From CAYZJD01 sp964478455 (lineage in GTDB: Bacteria; Acidobacteriota; Terriglobia; Bryobacterales; Bryobacteraceae), in assembly GCA_964478455.1 (NCBI GenBank), contig CAYZJD010000188.1, positions 1 to 8,603 on the forward strand: a stretch of 8,603 bases of DNA. The letters are read 5' to 3'. Made by a program: the position numbers and the translations under genes. How positions within the stretch are numbered: position 1 is the stretch's first letter; each line of letters opens with the position of its first letter. The notes below the pieces were generated by a model, which worked only from the letters and a program-made list of their open reading frames with translations, had not been told where the DNA came from and searched no databases. This document shows positions 1 to 6,655 of the stretch, one piece after another.

Positions 1-57
1 CCGCTGATCCGTCCCGGCTGCCGCACGGTGTATCTGGCCCGCAAGGCCTCCGGCTGA
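1..57 (+). CDS. C-terminal end of an upstream gene, probably a class I SAM-dependent methyltransferase
   Basis: Frame 1 is open from the window edge and ends at TGA 55-57, giving 18 residues that finish with GCRTVYLARKASG. A hydrophobic beta-strand closing in an ARK-type tail is how many class I SAM-dependent methyltransferases end (the last strand of the Rossmann-like sheet). This is pattern memory from a very short piece, so the function is tentative; that it is the tail of a gene is more likely than not. No clear terminator follows the stop. The right edge of the window carries a frame resembling the section just before such a tail. Confidence 0.45.
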   Translation, partial: PLIRPGCRTVYLARKASG

Positions 58-476
58 GTGCTACGCGAGCCCACCTGCTGTCATCCGCTGCTGCGGTTCG
101 ACCGCGAGTGGGATCGTCGTGCGGCCAAGTTGCGGCTCGGCAACGTGCACCGCGCCGAGAGCCGGGAAGAACTGCGGTTGCCGGAGGACCCACAGGGCAC
201 CCCGTGGGTTGGGCACCGAGTGGCTCGGCATTGAAAAGTGGCTCCAACGGAGGCAGTCGGGTGTATACTGGGAACTCGGCCAGGATGCGAAATCGGAAAT
301 CCTGGGGTTGCTGGACTGCTTCCGGTGCTTGAGGTTGTGGATCGGGGCTCCCATTGCGCTGCGGATCGGTCATGGCTGGCGCGAAAGGCTGCTGTTGTGG
401 CTGGCACCGTCGGGAGCAGCGGTTCTGGCCGAGCGTCTGGGGGCGGAACACTCTGTAGATGAACCGGGGATGAGGT
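58..476. other. Stretch of about 420 bases without a convincing gene
   Basis: Several overlapping short frames cross this stretch and none has both a good start and recognisable content. The most protein-like is a + strand frame ending at TGA 500-502. It could begin at GTG 119 (127 aa) or TTG 209 (98 aa). Its later part is tryptophan- and leucine-rich, with a hydrophobic run around LLLWLAPSGAAVLAERL, and third-position GC there is moderately high. However, neither start has a ribosome site, the N-terminal part is low-complexity Cys/Arg-rich, and the frame overlaps the next gene by 26 bases. A TATACT hexamer lies at 264-269 and could be a -10 box for the small gene downstream, but the only TTGAAA-like -35 (231-236) is 27 bases away, too far for a standard promoter. 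Confidence 0.4.
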
Positions 477-713
477 ATGGCGTGCTGCGGCAAATTGCGT
501 GACGCGCTGAGGTCCGCAAGCCTCACCATACCGGCGGAACGGCTTCCGCACGAACCTATCACATTCGAGTATGTCGGCCAGCGAAGCCTCACCGTCTTCG
601 GCCGGGCGACGGGAGCACGATATTGCTTCAAGCAGTCCGGTGCGCGGGTGGCGGTTGACCGCCGCGACGCCCCGGCGTTGGCGATCGTGGCAAATCTCCG
701 CCGTGTCCCCTAA
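477..713 (+). CDS. Small 78-residue CCG-motif protein of unknown function
   Basis: The 78-residue product starts MACCGKLRDAL. After a short linker it continues with a compact beta-rich body containing FEYVGQRSLTVFG, then ATGARYCF, then GARVAVDRRDAPALAIV. The spaced pattern F-x-Y-x-G, L-T-V-x-G, T/A-T-G-x-x-Y-x-F, G-A-R-V-A-V-D-x-R-D and L is familiar to me from small uncharacterised proteins, some of them in phage-like loci; I cannot name a family and no function is known to me. The Cys-Cys-Gly start could bind metal or form a disulfide. The ATG at 477 is preceded by GGGGA at 466-470 with a 6-base gap. No signal peptide or membrane segment is visible. It lies 77 bases upstream of gene A on the same strand, so it may share its transcript. 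The sequence coherence makes it a likely real gene. Confidence 0.6.
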   Translation: MACCGKLRDALRSASLTIPAERLPHEPITFEYVGQRSLTVFGRATGARYCFKQSGARVAVDRRDAPALAIVANLRRVP

Positions 714-727
714 AGGCCGGGAGCGGG

Positions 728-746
728 CCCGCCACGGGAAGGCGGG
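728..746 (+). promoter_or_regulatory. GC-rich hairpin in the leader of the operon
   Basis: CCCGCC (728-733) pairs perfectly with GGCGGG (741-746) across a 7-base loop. An overlapping 10-base palindrome, GCGGGCCCGC, sits at 723-732 and would give an alternative fold. No T-run follows, so it is not a standard intrinsic terminator. It lies between the small gene and the ribosome site of gene A, where it could act as a weak attenuator or mRNA-processing site. GC-rich DNA makes such hairpins common by chance. Confidence 0.25.
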
Positions 747-777
747 TGACTGGCGGCAGCGGCCGGAGCGCATGCGC

Positions 778-784
778 AAGGAGG
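778..784 (+). promoter_or_regulatory. Ribosome binding site deciding the start of gene A
   Basis: AAGGAGG ends 6 bases before ATG 791. It supports 791 as the start over the in-frame GTG at 746, which would add 15 residues encoded by the spacer and has no ribosome site of its own. Confidence 0.85.
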
Positions 785-790
785 TTCAAG

Positions 791-3700
791 ATGCCCGAGC
801 GGCGCGAGTTCCCCAGTAGCCGGTTGTACCTTGGAGAATTCATCCTCGAGCTGGAAGAGCTCACGAACCCCGGTGATTGGGATCCCCGCAAACGAACGTT
901 CACGGGCGTTTCGGGCACGGCCTGGGTCGCGTTCGACTGCCCTGCCGAACCACTTCTCGTGTTCACGGGAGGCGAGATCACCGGACCGATACAGTTGCAG
1001 CAAAGGCTCGAGGTAGTGAGCACCGCCCTCCACCCACAGACGCAGATCAGTTATGCCGAGGCCCAGCGCCTGCGGCCTGGCGTCCGCATCGGCGAGTCCA
1101 TCGAGGTCGCGATGACTGTTCACCCCGCCGAGGTGCAGGGGATTCTGCAAACTAGTGGGGTGTTCAGTTGGCTGGAGACAAACCGGCTCAAGGGCGGTGT
1201 GCTGGTCCGGTTTCAAGAGCTGACAGTGCGGCTAGTCGGAAGGGAACCCGTGCGCGCGGAGGTCGTCGCAGGTTCAGCATTCGGGGTGACTCCGCCCGTG
1301 GTGTCGTTCACGGCCGCCGGCTTCAGGATCGAGTTGGAGAACCTGGTGCTGAGGCCCCAGGGCGCTTCGGCTTCAGTCACACTGGAGCTGCCGGGCGGGC
1401 TGGTCTCCCCCGAGACGTGCCAGCCCGCACGCCTAGCCCTGGGTGAGGTCCGCGTTTCGCGCGATTGCGAAGTCTACGTGGAAGCGCCGGAGGCGTCCTT
1501 CGGACCGTGGATACTCGGCGACACCGGCATGGTTGTCAAGGGCACGGGCTACACGGTAGATCTGAGCCAGACCGTCAGCCCGGGCGGCAGGGCGCCAGCG
1601 TGGCGTGGCGTGGTGTTGCATAGTGCACAGGCCACCGGACGTGATCTCATCCCCGAGCCCAACAACACGGGATGGTTGCGCGGACTGTACTTCTTCACGG
1701 ACGGCATTCTCACGCAATCCGGTCTGGACGCGACACTGAACTTGGCCGAGCCATGCAGCTTTCAAACGCTAAACCCGCTGGGCTGGAAGGTCCACCTGGA
1801 GGCCGGCTGGCTGCAACTAGACAACAGCCGGATTACGGCCGGCGAGCTCGGGCCAGGCCAAGCGACGCTCTCGCCCCGCACGATTTGCGGCCAGACGCCC
1901 GGGCATGCGGTGACCGTGGCGTTTGCGGCCCTGACGGTACAAAGCGATCTCGATCTGGCGGGAGAAGCAGTTCTGGCTCCCGGGCTCGACGTGAGTTGGG
2001 GCGAGTTGAGCCATCGCGGTAGCGAAGTGGTGGCGTGGACCGCGCACGCCGAGCAGGCCTTCTTGTATCTGCCCGCGAACCCGATGCCGGCCTTTTGCCC
2101 GGACCAGGGGACGGGTTTTCTGAGCCTGTCGCCCGTTACCCTGGCAGCCGCGGTGTTCAACCAGATGGAGACGCACGGAATGGCGGGGCTTGCGCTTCGC
2201 CAACTGAGCGGGGTGCGGGCGTACTCGCCCGACCGGCCGCACGGGACGGCGAATCCGCTGAGCTTCCAGCACGCCACCGGGTGGCTGCACGCCGGCGCGC
2301 CTGGAGTGAGTGGCCAGCTCGAGACGGAACCGCGCCTCGATGGTGTGGAACTCGGGGATCCTTCCCTGGCAGGCTACGTGGGAAAGCGCCCGTTTCAGGC
2401 GGCGCTGTTCAGCCACCAGAAGATGAACCTTATCGGGCAATTTGCGTCCAGCGCCGTTTACGATTCGCGTCTGGACGGCTCGTTGAACATCCCTGAACCG
2501 TGCAAAATCGACGCGCTGGCGTTCGAGGACATGAAGTTCACCTCGACGGCGCGGCTGGTGGGGGGCAACGTCGTCTTGCCGGTCGCGGGAGTGACGCTCG
2601 ATCACTGGCAACTGCAACTCGTGCCCACGGGTGATCCGTCGCAGGCGGGTGTAGTGAGCGTGCGCACGGGACGCATCGTTTTCACGGCCGCGGGGCTCTG
2701 GGAGAAGGTGCATTTCGAACGGCCCTTCGGACTCACGTGGCTCGAGATGCTGGCCGACGGCGATCTGGGCGAGCTGTTCCTCGACTACAACAATTACGGG
2801 CAGCGTTTCGACGGCTTCCCCTACACGCCCAGCCGGCTGCTGATTTCAAAGTACGTCCCCGGGGCGACGAATGCCTATCTGGCCACGTGCGGGAGCGTGG
2901 TGTTCAACTTCTTCGGCCCGCACTTCGTGAATATTCACGACGCCCGGTACGCCGTCGTGGCAGCGCCGTACCACTCGCGCAAGGTCACCACGCCGAAGCC
3001 GTCGGAAGCCGGATGCGGGGCGACGAACCTGCACCTCCAGAGGACCTGGTTCGACCAGACCCAAGCTTCCCTGGCGGCCTTCGACTTCCCGGATGCCACC
3101 ATGGACTACAACGCCTCGCGGCAGTGGGGTTTCGCGGGGGGCGGCACGACGGGCATCGGCTTTCTGCATTCGGGCGCGCTCTCTTCGCAGATCGAATTGA
3201 CAGCCGAGGCCATCGACATCCGGTTGTCGTCGGAGGAGACGCACGACATCGATTTCGGGCTGTATGAACGGCTAGGCGGCATTCGCAGCATCTGCGGGTG
3301 CGCGCGCATCGAAGGGCCGTTGCTCACCCGGCTGTCGTTGTATGGGCTGCTGGAGGCGTGCTCGACCGCGGGCACGGGGATCCTGGCGCCCAAGGCCGGT
3401 TACGCCGTGGAAGTGAATGTGACGACGACGCCCAACTCGCTCGATTTCAGCCTCGCCGGCGATGTGCTCCTGCAAGTGGCGGCGACAGCCGTGGATCTCT
3501 CGGCGTCGGTGCATCTGTTGCACGACTACGCCCGAGGATCGGCGGAGGGCCAGGTGATCGGCCGCATCGACTGCAACTCCGTCCTTGCCGGACTGGACGG
3601 TGAAGGCCAGATCACCTGGTATACGGGGCCGGACATGCAATACTTGCAAGGTCGTCTCCGGGTACACGTGTGCGCGTGGATCGCCGACGGCTCCATGGAG

Positions 3701-4174
3701 GGCGGCTTCTTCGTGGGGCACAAGGTGCCGAAGCAGCTCGCGTGGGTTCTGCAAACCGACAGCGAGCATTTCGGCGTGAGCAACGCGATCCTGCCAGCGT
3801 ATCTGACCGGCCTGTTCGGCTACGGCATGATCTCGCTGAGCCGGCAGTTCTACATTTTTGGCGGCGGGATCGAGATCTATGCCGGAATGGGCGCCTTCGT
3901 GGACACACCGGTGGGCAAACAGGGCGCATGGCCCTCGGACTGGGCGCCCGCTCTCGGACTGCCCTACGTGATCGGCAGTTGCGGCGTCTACTTGCACGGC
4001 GAGATTCTCGGCGGGCTGGTGTCGGCGTCCGCCTGGGGCAAACTGAGTCTGCGCGGCCCGCTGACGATTTTCTTCGAGGGCAACTTCGGACTGGAAGGCT
4101 GCGTGTTATGGGTGATCTGCGCGTCGATCGAGGTCACCGCCGGGATCGGCAGTGACGGATTCTACCTGAACTGA
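791..4174 (+). CDS. Gene A: giant beta-rich protein of unknown function (1127 aa)
   Basis: I do not recognise the family. The 1127-residue protein begins MPERREFPSSRLYLGEF and has no signal peptide or convincing membrane helix. It reads as a long succession of short beta-strands. A degenerate internal repeat is visible: LDATLNLAEPC (312-322) matches LDGSLNIPEPC (561-571) at 7 of 11 positions, and a looser version ending SPETC lies at 196-210. The middle (about 640-780) is aromatic-rich, with FLDYNNYGQRFDGFPYTP and FNFFGPHFVNIHDARY. The C-terminal module (about 920-1127) is rich in glycine and aromatics, with FIFGGG-like (YIFGGGIEIYAGMGAF), LGLPYVIGSCGVYLHGEILG and CVLWVICASIEV. It holds 17 cysteines spread along its length. 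Without a Sec signal it is not a conventional autotransporter or porin. Size, strand-rich repeats and the fibronectin-type partner suggest a structural or adhesive component. It is first in the operon, and its TGA overlaps the ribosome site of gene B. Confidence 0.85.
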   Translation: MPERREFPSSRLYLGEFILELEELTNPGDWDPRKRTFTGVSGTAWVAFDCPAEPLLVFTGGEITGPIQLQQRLEVVSTALHPQTQISYAEAQRLRPGVRIGESIEVAMTVHPAEVQGILQTSGVFSWLETNRLKGGVLVRFQELTVRLVGREPVRAEVVAGSAFGVTPPVVSFTAAGFRIELENLVLRPQGASASVTLELPGGLVSPETCQPARLALGEVRVSRDCEVYVEAPEASFGPWILGDTGMVVKGTGYTVDLSQTVSPGGRAPAWRGVVLHSAQATGRDLIPEPNNTGWLRGLYFFTDGILTQSGLDATLNLAEPCSFQTLNPLGWKVHLEAGWLQLDNSRITAGELGPGQATLSPRTICGQTPGHAVTVAFAALTVQSDLDLAGEAVLAPGLDVSWGELSHRGSEVVAWTAHAEQAFLYLPANPMPAFCPDQGTGFLSLSPVTLAAAVFNQMETHGMAGLALRQLSGVRAYSPDRPHGTANPLSFQHATGWLHAGAPGVSGQLETEPRLDGVELGDPSLAGYVGKRPFQAALFSHQKMNLIGQFASSAVYDSRLDGSLNIPEPCKIDALAFEDMKFTSTARLVGGNVVLPVAGVTLDHWQLQLVPTGDPSQAGVVSVRTGRIVFTAAGLWEKVHFERPFGLTWLEMLADGDLGELFLDYNNYGQRFDGFPYTPSRLLISKYVPGATNAYLATCGSVVFNFFGPHFVNIHDARYAVVAAPYHSRKVTTPKPSEAGCGATNLHLQRTWFDQTQASLAAFDFPDATMDYNASRQWGFAGGGTTGIGFLHSGALSSQIELTAEAIDIRLSSEETHDIDFGLYERLGGIRSICGCARIEGPLLTRLSLYGLLEACSTAGTGILAPKAGYAVEVNVTTTPNSLDFSLAGDVLLQVAATAVDLSASVHLLHDYARGSAEGQVIGRIDCNSVLAGLDGEGQITWYTGPDMQYLQGRLRVHVCAWIADGSMEGGFFVGHKVPKQLAWVLQTDSEHFGVSNAILPAYLTGLFGYGMISLSRQFYIFGGGIEIYAGMGAFVDTPVGKQGAWPSDWAPALGLPYVIGSCGVYLHGEILGGLVSASAWGKLSLRGPLTIFFEGNFGLEGCVLWVICASIEVTAGIGSDGFYLN

Positions 4175-4180
4175 GGAGGA
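4172..4180 (+). promoter_or_regulatory. Stop codon of gene A overlapping the ribosome site of gene B
   Basis: The string TGAGGAGGA combines the stop of gene A (4172-4174) with the Shine-Dalgarno of gene B, whose ATG follows 4 bases later at 4185. The arrangement favours re-initiation by the same ribosomes and so coupled, balanced synthesis of A and B. Confidence 0.8.
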
Positions 4181-4184
4181 CATC

Positions 4185-6641
4185 ATGCCACGGCCGAAGA
4201 GCATTCTGAATGCAACCAGCGCCGGCGTGGACGCAGCCGGCAAGACATACGTGGTTCTCTACTGGTCGGCAAGCGGGCGTGTCAGCGGCTACAACCTTTA
4301 CCGCTCGGCGTCAGGCGAGCGGCCCAAACGGCTGAATGGTGCTCAGCCCATCGCGCGGGTGAAGACGTGCGCGGAGTTGCAGGCGATCGTTGCGCCGGGA
4401 ACGCCGGAGTGGACCATGCTCGCGAACGCATTCACGGGTGTGACTGCGCGCGCGAAGCTCGTCCGCGTCTCCGACAAGTTTGGACGTATGCGGATGGCGG
4501 ATCGCTCGGCGCTTGCCGCGCTGCGGGGGGTCCGGGGCGCACTCGGGACGATCGGCACGGTGGGCACGCTGGTTGTGGACCCCTGCGACGCACTGAACCG
4601 GGGACTCACCGCGGAGGAAGAAAGACTGTTCGGAATGCTCGCCGCAGCCAATCTGAAAATCCGCGCGGCGTACGGGCTGGCGTGGATCGACGAAACGGTC
4701 CAAGCGGAGGAGCGCTACGTGTATGAACTGCGCGGCGTGCTCGGTGACGGCAGCGAGGTGCCTCTGTCCGCCACTCTCAAGGTTTGGGCCGGGCACTATC
4801 AGACGCCGGACCCCCCATCCGGCATCAGCGCGGAGGGCGCCGACAGCAAGGTTCTGCTGCTGTGGAACGGCAATCCGTATACGTTCAGTTATTCCGTGCA
4901 GCGTTCCGTGAACCCCAACGGGCCTTGGCAGGTAATTCACGCGGAACCCATTCAGTTCGACATTGGGCAGGATTTGGCAGGGAAGCCGCTCCAACCAGCC
5001 CGGCCTGGATTTCTTGATTTTCAGCGGTGGAACGAGCAAGGAGAACCAGCCTCGCACGATGTGAACGGCGTCGCTATCGATGGGCCGGAGAACGGGACAA
5101 CCTATTACTACCGCGTCGCTTCGTTCGACATCCTCGGGCGCTCCGGCCAATGGAGCGCTCCCGTGCCGGCCACGCCGGTGCATACGGTGCCGCCGCTGTC
5201 ACCCTCGAACGTGCGTGCGGATCTGTCGAAAGAGCCGCTGGGCATCGCGCTCAGTTGGCACAAGGTGACGCGCGACGTGCTGGGCCACAAGATCCTTGAT
5301 GCGAGCCAGACTTACCGAATCTACCGCGCGCCCACGCAGGCCGAACTCGAGAACCTCGCGGCGCTGGGCGCCTATCTGGTCGCTGCGGTCACGGCGGTCC
5401 CGGGCGACACCACTACTCCGGTGCTGGATTGGCTGGACACTGACCCGGTGCTCGCACCTCCTTACGGCGAGCGGGATTACTGGTATCGCGTGGCCTGCGT
5501 TGACCAGGACGGCATCCAAAGTGCGCCGTCAGCGATCGTGTCGGCGCGCATACCCGACACTACCCCGCCGGGACCTACGATCGTTGCCGGCGCGAAGGGC
5601 TTCGTGGATCACATTCGCGTGTGCTGGTGGCCGAACTCCGAGCCCGACCTGGGCGGATATCAGATTTACCGGGGCATCTGCGATCGCGGCAGGATCTATA
5701 CGCCCAAGCCCCGGCACGGAGACCCCACAAAGCCGCCGGTGACGGGATGCGATATGGTGCTCGTGGGAACAGTGCCGCTGGCGGAGGTGGAGGCCCACAC
5801 CGAGAACGGCAGCATCTGCTTCGACGACTACTCGGTGCCCGAGGGATCTCCACTCTGCTATGCGTACTGGGTGCGCGCTTACGACACCGCTCAGAATCTG
5901 TACCCCGGAGCCTATGGGTGTCCGGCTTCGGATAAGGAGTACGTGTGCCAGCGACTGTACGAGCAGAAGCCGCCGCCGGCTCCGATCATCACCGCGCTGA
6001 AGGCGCGCAACAAATCCGTGCTGCTGGAGTGGATCGCGTCGCCCCTTCAGGACCTGCGCGCGTTTCATGTGTACCGTGGCGAGCGGGAGGACGACGTGCC
6101 GCAGTTCCTTGGCTGTGTGCTGAGCGATGGCACGCCCTGGCCCGGCAGGTGGAAAGGCATGCAGCCGGCGTGTCAGGACATTCCCGCGGAAGCGGATCCG
6201 GCCACGGCGCATGGAACGTATCTCGACGCCACCGCCGAGCCGAACCGTGTTTACTGGTATCGCGTTTCGGCACTCGACTGGCTGGGCAACGAAAGCGAAG
6301 GAGCCGATCTGACGAAGCTCCCGGCGATCAGCACGTTCACTTATGCGCGTGAACTCGCCGTCGCGCTCTCGGTGAGGCAGCAGGGCGATGGCGAGTCAAG
6401 CGGCTGCGGATTGACGGTTGCCTGGGAGCCGGAGTTCGATTCGCAGGTTCTCGAGGGCTTCGTGGTTTTCCGGGGTCCGTCGGCGGTGGGTGCCTATCGG
6501 CAGGTGTCACCGGTGGTGGCCGGCAACAGTTTTCGCGACATGTCGGCAAGACGGGGCGTGGACTACTGGTACCGTGTGCAGGCGCTCGGCAAAGATGGCC
6601 TGCTGTCGGCGCCTTCCACCCCGCTGCTGTGCCGATACTGA
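4185..6641 (+). CDS. Gene B: multi-domain fibronectin type III repeat protein (818 aa)
   Basis: The product consists almost wholly of fibronectin type III-like modules, beta-sandwiches that serve as spacers or binding domains. Each repeat shows a C-strand ending in YR and an F-strand ending in YRV followed by a D-x-x-G turn. Approximate modules: 1 at 8-202 (GYNLYR 35-40; RYVYELRG 177-184), 2 at 209-332 (SYSVQR 235-240; YYYRV 307-311), 3 at 335-456 (TYRIYR 376-381; DYWYRV 431-436), 4 at 458-588 (GYQIYR 491-496; YWVRAYD 561-567), 5 at 597-710 (FHVYR 627-631; YWYRV 690-694) and 6 at 715-818 (GFVVFR 758-763; DYWYRV 793-798). Modules 3/4 are joined by the usual D-T-T-P-P-G-P linker. Module 1 carries a partly helical insertion at about 60-165. 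Module 4 has seven cysteines. There is no signal peptide, anchor or catalytic domain. The fold assignment is firm; the role as scaffold or binding partner of gene A is inferred. Confidence 0.92.
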   Translation: MPRPKSILNATSAGVDAAGKTYVVLYWSASGRVSGYNLYRSASGERPKRLNGAQPIARVKTCAELQAIVAPGTPEWTMLANAFTGVTARAKLVRVSDKFGRMRMADRSALAALRGVRGALGTIGTVGTLVVDPCDALNRGLTAEEERLFGMLAAANLKIRAAYGLAWIDETVQAEERYVYELRGVLGDGSEVPLSATLKVWAGHYQTPDPPSGISAEGADSKVLLLWNGNPYTFSYSVQRSVNPNGPWQVIHAEPIQFDIGQDLAGKPLQPARPGFLDFQRWNEQGEPASHDVNGVAIDGPENGTTYYYRVASFDILGRSGQWSAPVPATPVHTVPPLSPSNVRADLSKEPLGIALSWHKVTRDVLGHKILDASQTYRIYRAPTQAELENLAALGAYLVAAVTAVPGDTTTPVLDWLDTDPVLAPPYGERDYWYRVACVDQDGIQSAPSAIVSARIPDTTPPGPTIVAGAKGFVDHIRVCWWPNSEPDLGGYQIYRGICDRGRIYTPKPRHGDPTKPPVTGCDMVLVGTVPLAEVEAHTENGSICFDDYSVPEGSPLCYAYWVRAYDTAQNLYPGAYGCPASDKEYVCQRLYEQKPPPAPIITALKARNKSVLLEWIASPLQDLRAFHVYRGEREDDVPQFLGCVLSDGTPWPGRWKGMQPACQDIPAEADPATAHGTYLDATAEPNRVYWYRVSALDWLGNESEGADLTKLPAISTFTYARELAVALSVRQQGDGESSGCGLTVAWEPEFDSQVLEGFVVFRGPSAVGAYRQVSPVVAGNSFRDMSARRGVDYWYRVQALGKDGLLSAPSTPLLCRY
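4362..4679 (+). other. Insertion inside the first fibronectin-like module of gene B
   Basis: Residues about 60-165 of gene B separate the two halves of module 1. The piece starts KTCAELQAIV, contains a Gly/Thr/Val-rich segment (GALGTIGTVGTLVVDPCD) and ends in two likely helices (LTAEEERLFGMLAAANLKIR and a following AYGLAW). It has none of the YR/YRV hallmarks of the flanking strands. Two cysteines (62 and 134) lie in it and could pair. It may be a small inserted domain used for docking; I do not recognise it. Confidence 0.55.
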
Positions 6642-6649
6642 GGAGGTGA
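6639..6649 (+). promoter_or_regulatory. Stop of gene B merged with an ideal ribosome site for gene C
   Basis: TGA 6639-6641 shares its last A with AGGAGGTGA (6641-6649), a full match to the anti-Shine-Dalgarno sequence of 16S rRNA. ATG 6656 follows after 6 bases. This fixes the start of gene C and implies strong, coupled translation. Confidence 0.85.
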
Positions 6650-6655
6650 GCGGCA

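Noticed and set aside
231..269. TTGAAA (231-236) and TATACT (264-269) as a sigma-70-type promoter
   Set aside because: The 27-base spacing is too long, and no acceptable -35 lies 16-18 bases upstream of TATACT; the hexamer alone is weak evidence.
746..790. In-frame GTG extension of gene A
   Set aside because: The 15 extra residues come from the GC-rich spacer, and AAGGAGG at 778-784 points to ATG 791 instead.
1817..2713. 298-residue open frame on the minus strand
   Set aside because: Antisense shadow of gene A with Arg/His-rich low-information sequence and no ribosome site or family resemblance.
3272..3997. 241-residue open frame on the minus strand
   Set aside because: Antisense shadow of gene A; composition is typical of a mirrored GC-rich coding frame.
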